IMG/VR virus record: IMGVR_UViG_3300021197_001938
Coordinates: 1-35,360 of that record
Length of the DNA: 35,360 nucleotides
Source: a virus
Reading direction: 5' to 3' (one strand)
Shown: positions 27,901-33,108 of the stretch, piece by piece
How the letters are laid out: each line of letters begins with the position of its first letter
Numbering within the stretch: position 1 is the first letter of the stretch
Notes under the pieces: model-generated
Databases searched by the model: none
What the model was told of the DNA's origin: nothing
Seen by the model: only the letters and a program-made list of their open reading frames with translations
Translations under genes and position numbers: made by a program

Positions 27901-28054
27901 AGAAAACATGCAAGGCTTTGTAGACATTCTGTCTATTATCCGAAATTATTTTAAAACAGTTTTATTAATCTCGCATCTTGACACGTTGAAAGACTGTGTT
28001 GACATGCAAATAACAATTGACAAAAAAGACGGCTATGCATCCGTTAATGCATAA
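24902..28054 (+). CDS. 47-46: Fused SbcD/gp47 nuclease and SbcC/gp46 (Rad50-like) ATPase, 1050 aa
   Basis: Residues 1-~340 are a calcineurin-type Mre11/SbcD nuclease: ADTH (Asp8, His10), CGDIAH (Asp44), LGNHDG (Asn79, His80), YHGS (His148) and GDIH (181-184). From ~366 a Rad50/SbcC/gp46 ATPase begins: Walker A GKNYSGKS (398-405), long coiled-coil arms (~620-930) around a hook-like Cys722-x6-Cys729 (IPCGTSFPTCKF), signature MGSGAEKT (~960) and Walker B IFVLDEPG (~987). T4 makes these as two proteins that form the end-resection complex feeding recombination-dependent replication. Here no stop or start separates them (the join is about residues 340-366), so a 1:1 complex is covalently fixed. TTG start with strong AGGAGA. 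It lies directly after primase, sharing its promoter. Confidence 0.88.
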   Translation: MKFAHIADTHIKNLKYHHEYGIVFEKLYKTLREENVDYIVHCGDIAHTKTQISPEFVEMCTKFFRNLADIAPTYIILGNHDGNLKNSSRQDALTPIAEALEHPNLHLLKDSGEVVLDNFAALNVLSVFDEDNWVTPSDPDKVNIALYHGSISGVKTDTGYIMTHGEHPIEIFEGHDYAFLGDIHKTNQILDDDGRVRYCGSTVQQNHGETNDKGYLVWDIKGKEDFTCKHIVLENPIPFVTINLTPKGKMPKGVQVPEGCRLRLVTQNNLPLDVMRRATDVAKRRFNPVAITRLNRSQGERGTVQDMASDLEAQDLRDIEVQEKLIKEYLKDYEVEENLMDKVLSLNSKYNKIAEDNEEISRNVNWKLRSLEFDNLFNYGSSNSINFENLNGIVGIFGKNYSGKSSIIDSLLFTMFNSTSKNDRKNLNVINQNKEECFGKATISIGNLDYTIERSATKYVKKLKGETTLEAKTNADFSVYCPIDDDHESLNGTTRNETDKNIRKVFGNLDDFLYSSMASQLDSLSFIKEGSTKRKEILANFLDLKFFDSKYKLANDDSAPISIELRKLQDKDFNQEILEVKMDLSEKEAELKNQKELCKEYKQKSKDCNERVAIIREKIRSIPAEVIDVARVRKDLNRKKSQMVSTQDQIQTDKGERDSKKNEYQAICDFLGTYSKDDLYGERENIENLRNDIVGLNGKLKKEDEERKRNQKRVQLLDGIPCGTSFPTCKFIKDALVAEANIPENQKRINSIQDSINLIDEQIKSLDPKLVETKIGAYEKILSERDTLSNNITNLDLKIDKNKACVATLLVEIERLEDKVSEYETNKDAIENLESLNSQLASLEFDQKNYEIKCEECNNNFLNLYKEIGSAEQKVKQITDQKESFDNLQEQYSAFDLYKQCMHPNGIAFDVIRKKLPVINEEIGKILSNIVDFEVFFEDDGKRLDIFIKHPLYDPRPLEMGSGAEKTISAMAIRLALLSVSSLPKGDIFVLDEPGTALDEENMQGFVDILSIIRNYFKTVLLISHLDTLKDCVDMQITIDKKDGYASVNA

Positions 28055-28069
28055 GAAAAAGGAGAAAAA

Positions 28070-29239
28070 ATGTCAGTATTAACACAAGATACCAATTTTA
28101 CCAGTTATCAGAACACAGAGGAGATAGGTCCCGAGGCCCCATCAGTATTTAATGATGGGTTTGAAAAAGGTCCATCTCAGACAGGATTCTTTATTTATTC
28201 CGAAGAACCATATTCATTATGGTTCAACGACGGTAATGGCTGGATTCTCCATCAGGCATTTACAGTGGCAAATTTAATTACCGGAACAAACTATGCTTGG
28301 GGAGAATATACAGCTGCTTATGTAGAGACAAGTGGTGTTCACACTGTCCACGTTAAGCCCCGAACTGGAGACCTTCTTATTGACGGGAACATTGGAGACG
28401 GCGCAAATCAGCACGATACACTTATCGTTTCTGGAAATTCAATTAGTGCGAGCGTTGTCTCACCACAGGCAGTGCCTTCATCTGGTCAATTTAAATGGTC
28501 AAACTGGATGGGTCAGGCTCCCGGCTTTCAAGCTGGAAATATGGAATATGGTGGAGTTGCAGCCTATGGTGAGGCTACACAGTTAACATTTCATAAAGAA
28601 GATGCAGACGGAGTAGATCAATCAGCGTTTTTAGACCAATATTTAAACGCCAAATCTGGTCAAATCAAAACAATACTTGATGCAAACTCAGGACACCATA
28701 ACGTTTTTCAGATTGTAGGGGCAAGTATAGACAGCAATGGAAATTATAAATTTGATGTATATAATGTATCCCATGATGATATTGCAGTTACCACAGGAAG
28801 TACTACAGTTTATTTTGTACTTGTAGGAGCGGAAGGTGCTCAAGGTCCAGCGGGTCCAGCAGGTCCAGCGGGTCCAGCAGGTCCAGCAGGTGCAAATGGA
28901 ACCAGTGGAGATATGGGCGGAACAATGACAAGCCACATCATTCCAGACACTAATGCAGCATATGACTTGGGCAATGCGGAGTATAAAATTCGTCACCTTT
29001 TCTTATCTGACAACTCAATGTACATCGGAGATACTTGGATCAAGGCCGAGGGCGACTCTGTTAAAATGCCAAATCTTTTGGTTGGTGACTTGAATCTCAA
29101 CAACACAGGCCGTCAAAATGAAGTTGACGGAACAAGTGGCCACTGGTCTATTCAAGAAGGCTCTGAAGATCTTTTCTTGATTAACCGAACAACAGGAAAG
29201 AAATATCGCTTTAACATTACAGAAGTAGAGGAGAACTAA
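28070..29239 (+). CDS. Collagen-repeat tail fibre or virion surface protein, 389 aa
   Basis: The N-terminal part (FFIYSEEPYSLWFNDGNGWILH at about 40-60) is beta-rich. Residues 259-273 are five Gly-Pro-Ala triplets with a further G-A-N-G turn, a collagen-like trimeric rod. After it comes SHIIPDTNAAYDLGNAEYKI, then RHLFLSDNSMYIGDTWIK, a motif common in marine phage structural and fibre proteins (often 'YDLGS…FRDLYLSG…IGD'). The end (FLINRTTGKKYRFNI) is short. No signal peptide. GGAG lies seven bases before ATG 28070. I infer a trimeric fibre or capsid/tail surface protein; no chaperone domain is visible. The gene stands between DNA-metabolism and envelope genes. Confidence 0.75.
   Translation: MSVLTQDTNFTSYQNTEEIGPEAPSVFNDGFEKGPSQTGFFIYSEEPYSLWFNDGNGWILHQAFTVANLITGTNYAWGEYTAAYVETSGVHTVHVKPRTGDLLIDGNIGDGANQHDTLIVSGNSISASVVSPQAVPSSGQFKWSNWMGQAPGFQAGNMEYGGVAAYGEATQLTFHKEDADGVDQSAFLDQYLNAKSGQIKTILDANSGHHNVFQIVGASIDSNGNYKFDVYNVSHDDIAVTTGSTTVYFVLVGAEGAQGPAGPAGPAGPAGPAGANGTSGDMGGTMTSHIIPDTNAAYDLGNAEYKIRHLFLSDNSMYIGDTWIKAEGDSVKMPNLLVGDLNLNNTGRQNEVDGTSGHWSIQEGSEDLFLINRTTGKKYRFNITEVEEN
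28844..28888 (+). repeat. Five tandem 9-nt repeats (GGTCCAGCR) encoding Gly-Pro-Ala
   Basis: GGTCCAGCG/A is repeated five times without interruption at 28844, 28853, 28862, 28871 and 28880, varying only at the last base; the unit encodes Gly-Pro-Ala. Direct repeats of this type can gain or lose units by replication slippage in steps of three codons, so rod length may vary between phage isolates while the frame is kept. The long minus-strand ORF over it is a by-product of the repeat. Confidence 0.9.
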
Positions 29240-29240
29240 A

Positions 29241-29435
29241 ATGACTGAATTAGCAAGAGGTGCGGTAGATAAGGCTTTAGAAAAGGTGGTTTCTCGCAAA
29301 CTGCTTGTCTGGGCAACAGCAACAGCACTTATGTTCAACGCGACAATTGACAGTGGAGATTGGCTTATTTTAAGTGCGCTTTATATTGGTGGCCAATCTG
29401 TTATTGATGCAATTGTAAAGTTGAAAGGTCTCTAA
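29241..29435 (+). CDS. Small two-helix membrane protein, possible holin
   Basis: 64 aa with a short amphipathic N-terminus and two hydrophobic segments, about residues 19-33 (RKLLVWATATALMF) and 40-57 (DWLILSALYIGGQSVIDAIV), separated by a short NATIDSG turn, then a basic end (KLKGL). Small size, two membrane passes, and a location just before two other envelope proteins are the profile of a class II holin, but no sequence family is certain. AGGAG precedes ATG 29241. The next gene starts one base after its stop. Alternatives are a generic inner-membrane accessory protein. Holin is a guess from shape and context. Confidence 0.55.
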   Translation: MTELARGAVDKALEKVVSRKLLVWATATALMFNATIDSGDWLILSALYIGGQSVIDAIVKLKGL

Positions 29436-29436
29436 A

Positions 29437-29838
29437 TTGATCAACGTCGATTTAGGCGAAGCATTTAAGGCCATCGGAGCTTTTGTAGCCAAAAACTGGC
29501 AAACATTAGCTCTGATAGCCTTTATTGTTTTCTTTTTTCTTTCCAAGAATGATTATGGCGCACTTAAAAAATCTATGGAAGTAATGACGGTTAGTTATCA
29601 AGAACAGCTTGCAACAATGGAAAGACTTCATCAGAAGGAACTTAAGCTTCGGGAAGAGTCAATTGCAAAATATGAAAAAGAAATTGCAGATCTAACAAAG
29701 AAATATGACGAAGCCTTGGTAGATCTTCGAAAAACAAAAGAAGAAGACATCGAAAGAATAGAGAAAGACTTCAAAGAAAAGCCAGAAAAGCTGGCTGAAG
29801 AAATAGAAAACCAATTTGGATTTAGCCATGTTAAGTAG
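29437..29838 (+). CDS. Inner-membrane-anchored coiled-coil protein, i-spanin-like
   Basis: 133 aa. Residues 20-36 (NWQTLALIAFIVFFFLS) form one N-terminal membrane helix; the rest (about 40-125) is a highly charged coiled coil (LKLREESIAKYEKEIADLTK, then KKYDEALVDLRKTKEEDI). This is the topology of Rz-type i-spanins, which link inner and outer membrane at lysis. Start is TTG 29437 with AAAGG about nine nt upstream; there is no ATG until codon 42. The end overlaps the next ORF by 11 bases, as Rz and Rz1 genes often do. Spanin families are defined by topology more than sequence, so this is a plausible but unproven call. Confidence 0.65.
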   Translation: MINVDLGEAFKAIGAFVAKNWQTLALIAFIVFFFLSKNDYGALKKSMEVMTVSYQEQLATMERLHQKELKLREESIAKYEKEIADLTKKYDEALVDLRKTKEEDIERIEKDFKEKPEKLAEEIENQFGFSHVK

Positions 29839-30262
29839 AATATATTTATTAGTATTTATATTGATTTGTTGTGAAAACGCCGAAGCTTCCGGTGGTAAGT
29901 TCACTTTCATCCAGCAGGGTAGGCAAGCACCCTTCACAGGCACCCTATTTGACCCGACAGCGACTGCAAAAATAATGGCCAATAGGAAGTTCCTAAAAGA
30001 AGAGTACGAGCTTAAGCTGGGGTTTGAGCTGCAAAAAAGACAAAAACAATTTGATTTAGATCTCGCTCAACTAAATATTACCCTCGATACCGAGCGAGAA
30101 GGTTTTCAAAAAACCATTGAAGTTAAAAATAAAGAGATTGAGCAACTAAATAATATAATAGCAAAGAAGCCGGGAACCAACGCCTTGTTGTGGGGAGTAA
30201 TTGGTGGATTTGCAGTCGGCGTTGCAACAACTGTCGGCATAACTTATGCGGTGAACAAATGA
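29828..30262 (+). CDS. Secreted coiled-coil protein with C-terminal membrane anchor, 144 aa
   Basis: I chose ATG 29828, which overlaps the upstream gene by 11 bases; a TTG four codons earlier is less likely. A signal peptide (MLSRIYLLVFILICCENAEA) ends in an A-E-A site, so signal peptidase I cleavage is expected; the two cysteines do not form a good lipobox. Next comes GGKFTFIQQGRQAPFTGTLF, an 'APFtGtLF' motif I recall from small marine-phage and vibriophage proteins, then a charged coiled coil (about 55-110), and a C-terminal helix (ALLWGVIGGFAVGVATTVGI). The paired coiled-coil partners suggest an envelope complex with the preceding protein. Its C-terminus is anchored, so it is not a typical o-spanin. 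Function unproven. Confidence 0.6.
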   Translation: MLSRIYLLVFILICCENAEASGGKFTFIQQGRQAPFTGTLFDPTATAKIMANRKFLKEEYELKLGFELQKRQKQFDLDLAQLNITLDTEREGFQKTIEVKNKEIEQLNNIIAKKPGTNALLWGVIGGFAVGVATTVGITYAVNK

Positions 30263-30642
30263 AAAAAGATTTAAACGATATTGCAAAATACGAAGTAGCT
30301 ATTTCCAAGAAATACGGAAAAGAGGCTATTCAACATCCTAAAGCTGATTGGGACGATGAAAAAGAGAAAGATTACCAGCAGCAAATCAAAGATCTGTACC
30401 AAAAACAGAAAAAGCAAGAAGAAAAAAACGAAAAAATTGAAATGGATGGGTTTTTAATTTCTAAAAAACTATTTAATAAAGATGACAATAGAAATTGTCT
30501 TGTTTGTCAAGCTTATTCTTTTGAATTAAGAGATGATGTTTACATGGCAAAATTTGATTGTTGCTTTAAATGCTACATACAGTGGGTCGATGGCCGAGAG
30601 GCCCGGTGGAAAACCGGATGGCGACCTGAAGAGGGAAAATAA
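30259..30642 (+). CDS. Zinc-ribbon-like small protein, 127 aa
   Basis: I chose ATG 30259, which overlaps the upstream stop (ATGA), not a GTG 23 codons earlier. The N-terminal half is a charged helix rich in Lys, Glu and Gln. The C-terminal half holds two Cys pairs, NCLVCQAYSF (about 81-90) and DCCFKCYIQW (about 101-110), then VDGREARWKTGWRP; four cysteines spaced this way suit a structural zinc ribbon. I recall close relatives just ahead of packaging genes in marine myoviruses but do not know a function. The site could bind nucleic acid or another protein. GC and codon use are like its neighbours. Confidence 0.65.
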   Translation: MKKDLNDIAKYEVAISKKYGKEAIQHPKADWDDEKEKDYQQQIKDLYQKQKKQEEKNEKIEMDGFLISKKLFNKDDNRNCLVCQAYSFELRDDVYMAKFDCCFKCYIQWVDGREARWKTGWRPEEGK

Positions 30643-31149
30643 ATGGCTACAACATTAGAAATCATTCAAGGAATTAATCAAGCGGCAGCTAATGCCTATG
30701 ATGGTGCTCATGATGAAAGGTTTGTCTCTGGAGAAACCAAGGAAATTGGACTAAACCGCGAATCCGGAGATTCAATTATTGATAGCAGAATCTCTGATGG
30801 GTTCGGCGTAAAGATCATTGGAGACATGCTTCAAATTAACTACGAAGCAAACATTAGATTGAAAGATGTTTATGCTGGCGGATTCGAAGAAGAGTGTGAG
30901 AGAAAACTGCAAGCAATTGCAGACTTTCTAAAAAAAGAATATAAAGTAATCACAGGAAGCAACCTTTCTCTTGCTCCACAAGGAGAATGCAAATGCATCG
31001 TGCAACACACTTCAAGAGTAAGAACTTTTGTTATGGCTCATAAATTATTTAAAATCGGCGGCATGACTGGAGTTGAAACATTGGGAGAGGCCATTACAAA
31101 CCCGATGGACGTTAAATACCAAAAATTCTTAAAAAAAGGAAAATTCTAA
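30643..31149 (+). CDS. Uncharacterised protein conserved near phage packaging genes, 168 aa
   Basis: The N-terminus reads MATTLEIIQGINQAAANAYD, then IGLNRESGDSIIDSRISDGF. The protein appears mostly helical and beta mixed, with no membrane segment and no catalytic motif; cysteines (ECKCIVQ at 124-130) are not arranged as a metal site. I recall this 'EIIQGINQAAANAYDG…SRISDGFGVK' pattern in marine T4-like phages next to terminase, where it is usually annotated hypothetical. AGAGGG precedes ATG 30643. A head-tail joining or head-morphogenesis role is possible from position; I cannot show it. Confidence 0.65.
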   Translation: MATTLEIIQGINQAAANAYDGAHDERFVSGETKEIGLNRESGDSIIDSRISDGFGVKIIGDMLQINYEANIRLKDVYAGGFEEECERKLQAIADFLKKEYKVITGSNLSLAPQGECKCIVQHTSRVRTFVMAHKLFKIGGMTGVETLGEAITNPMDVKYQKFLKKGKF

Positions 31150-31150
31150 A

Positions 31151-31501
31151 ATGAAACTTACAAAAAATAAATTAAAACAGATTATCAGAGAAGAGCTTGA
31201 AAATGCAATGTCGGAAGTTGAAAGACCTAAGACAACAGAGGCATCTCGTGATGCCCATAAAGCTTTGGTGAAGCAATCTGACACGATGAAAGATGCAAAA
31301 ATTGCTCTCGATACAGCTAAAGAGGAACACACAAAGGCAACGAACCACGCCATCCAAAATCCCCAAGGAAGGAACTATGACTGGTACGCCGATATGTATA
31401 TGTACCAAGCCCGCGCAGAACTTGCAGCCGCCGAAGCTGTCTATGAAACAGCAGTTGCAACATACAAAGAAATGCACGAAAAAATAAAATCTGATAAATA
31501 A
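31151..31501 (+). CDS. Small helical protein with KLTKNKLKQIIREEL N-terminus, 116 aa
   Basis: MKLTKNKLKQIIREELENAM opens the protein, the same short amphipathic motif seen less perfectly at the start of the 100-aa protein at 23607. The rest is Ala-, Lys- and Glu-rich helix, with a Tyr/Trp island (NYDWYADMYMYQARAELAAA at about 74-93) and no membrane segment. AAAGGA precedes ATG 31151, only one base after the previous stop. The last bases of the gene (GATAAATA, 31493-31500) may double as a late promoter for the terminase. The motif may be a shared docking tag for a phage or host protein, which is inference only. Confidence 0.65.
   Translation: MKLTKNKLKQIIREELENAMSEVERPKTTEASRDAHKALVKQSDTMKDAKIALDTAKEEHTKATNHAIQNPQGRNYDWYADMYMYQARAELAAAEAVYETAVATYKEMHEKIKSDK
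31493..31500 (+). promoter_or_regulatory. Possible T4-type late promoter (NATAAATA) before terminase
   Basis: GATAAATA overlaps the stop of the upstream gene and lies 16 bases before the terminase ATG. T4 late promoters use TATAAATA and marine T4-like phages NATAAATA, recognised by gp55 with no -35 element. Such 8-mers also occur by chance inside genes of this AT-rich sequence (for example 10844, 20789 and 33238), so only the position speaks for it. Confidence 0.25.
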
Positions 31502-31515
31502 AACAAGAACATTAA

Positions 31516-33105
31516 ATGTCATACACACTATCCAAAAAAGAGATAGTAGCTGAAATATTGAAATGCGGAAAAGATCCGGTTTATTTCATTGACAACTACG
31601 CAAGAATATCTCATCCGATTGATGGCTTGATTCCTTTCAAGACATATCCATACCAAGCAGACTTACTGCAGGATTTTAACGATTATCGTTTTAATGTCAT
31701 CCTGAAGGCACGCCAGCTTGGTATTTCTACTATAGCAGCAGCATATGTTGTTTGGCTGATGTTGTTTCATCGTGATAAAAATATTCTTGTTATGGCAACA
31801 AAATTCAAAACAGCTTCCAACTTGGTCAAAAAAGTTAAAGCTATTATGAAGAACCTGCCAGAGTGGATTGTCATTGCAGAGATTTCCATTGATAATAGGT
31901 CTTCATTTGAATTGGCTAACGGTTCTCAAATTCAAGCAGCCTCGACTTCCGGAGACGCAGGTCGTTCAGAAGCTCTTTCGCTTTTGGTTATCGATGAGGC
32001 CGCCCACGTTGAGAACTTAGATGAATTGTGGGCAGGTCTATATCCTACCATCTCTACTGGTGGACGAGTGATTGCCCTAAGTACGCCAAATGGTGTCGGT
32101 AATTGGTTTCATAAAACATATATGGAAGCAGCAGAAGGTTCAAATGACTTTCACCCAATCAATCTCTCATGGGATGTTCATCCGGATAGAGACCAACAGT
32201 GGTTTGAGAAAGAGACAAGAAACATGTCTAGGCGAGAAATCGCTCAAGAGCTTGAGTGCAACTTTAATACTTCTGGAGAGTCGGTAATACACCCTGATGA
32301 CATCGCTTGGATAGAAAGCATTGTATGCGAGCCTAAGTACAGGACTGGATTTGATAGAAACTTATGGATCTGGGAACAATATCAGGCAGGTTGCACTTAT
32401 TTGCTTGTCGCTGATGTGGCCAGAGGTGACGGGGCCGACTATTCTGTCTTTCACATTATAAAATTAGAGACGATGGAGATAGTCGCGGAATATCAAGGCA
32501 AGCCTAGCTTAGATATGTATGCAAATATACTTATGCAGACAGGAAAAGAGTTTGGTAATTGCCTTCTAGTCGTCGAGAATGTCGGTATTGGTATCTCGGT
32601 TCTTGAAAAATTAATAGACTTGCAATATCCAAATATATATTATTCAATAAAAGGGTCGCATGAATTTATTGAAGGATATCAGGCAGAAACAAATAGTTCT
32701 GCAGTACCCGGATTTACAACATCTTCAAAAACTCGCCCACTAATCGTAGCAAAATTGGAAGAATTCATCAGAAACAAACTAATTAAAGTATACTCTGTTC
32801 GCTTTTCTAATGAATTACGAACCTTTATTTGGCATAATGGCAAACCTCAAGCGATGAGAGGATATAATGACGACCTTACAATGGCGTTAGCAATCGCATG
32901 CTGGGTTAGAGACACGGCACTTACTGTAAATCAAAGAGAGGCAGATTATAAGAAAGCTTGTTTGGGATCAATAGTTAAAGTTAATACAAAAGTGAACACA
33001 ACAATTCCCGGAATGCAAGGGTATAGTAGAAAAGAGACACTAGACGACAAAATGTTTAAAGCAAAGCAAGATTATAAAAAATATTCTTGGCTCATTAAAG
33101 GATAG
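31516..33105 (+). CDS. 17: Terminase large subunit, T4 gp17-like
   Basis: 529-aa packaging motor. The ATPase domain shows the deviant Walker A KARQLGIST (64-72), Walker B LLVIDEA (156-162, with Asp160-Glu161) and the coupling motif STP (189-191). The RNase H-type nuclease domain has VADVARGDGADYS with Asp300, VVENVGIG with Glu354, and YNDDLTMALA with Asp452/Asp453. It drives DNA into the prohead through the portal and cuts the concatemer. It is about 80 residues shorter than T4 gp17 and no small terminase is recognisable in the window. The start has only a weak ribosome site (CAAGAAC). The portal gene follows after three bases. Confidence 0.93.
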   Translation: MSYTLSKKEIVAEILKCGKDPVYFIDNYARISHPIDGLIPFKTYPYQADLLQDFNDYRFNVILKARQLGISTIAAAYVVWLMLFHRDKNILVMATKFKTASNLVKKVKAIMKNLPEWIVIAEISIDNRSSFELANGSQIQAASTSGDAGRSEALSLLVIDEAAHVENLDELWAGLYPTISTGGRVIALSTPNGVGNWFHKTYMEAAEGSNDFHPINLSWDVHPDRDQQWFEKETRNMSRREIAQELECNFNTSGESVIHPDDIAWIESIVCEPKYRTGFDRNLWIWEQYQAGCTYLLVADVARGDGADYSVFHIIKLETMEIVAEYQGKPSLDMYANILMQTGKEFGNCLLVVENVGIGISVLEKLIDLQYPNIYYSIKGSHEFIEGYQAETNSSAVPGFTTSSKTRPLIVAKLEEFIRNKLIKVYSVRFSNELRTFIWHNGKPQAMRGYNDDLTMALAIACWVRDTALTVNQREADYKKACLGSIVKVNTKVNTTIPGMQGYSRKETLDDKMFKAKQDYKKYSWLIKG

Positions 33106-33108
33106 AAA

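Noticed and set aside
27978-28030. Two TTGACA boxes near the end of the gp47-gp46 gene as a promoter for the fibre gene
   Set aside because: No -10-like hexamer lies 16-18 bases downstream of either; the boxes are codons.
28688-28996. Minus-strand ORF of 102 aa with CWTCWTRWT repeats over the collagen region
   Set aside because: It is the reverse complement of the Gly-Pro-Ala repeats; no ribosome site, and it lies wholly inside a strong + strand gene.
29853-29860. Exact T4 late-promoter octamer TATAAATA on the minus strand
   Set aside because: There is no minus-strand gene to serve; likely chance in AT-rich sequence.
30190-30258. GTG-start extension of the zinc-ribbon protein
   Set aside because: ATG 30259 overlaps the upstream stop as ATGA, the usual coupling here, and the extra 23 residues merely read the upstream gene's end in another frame.
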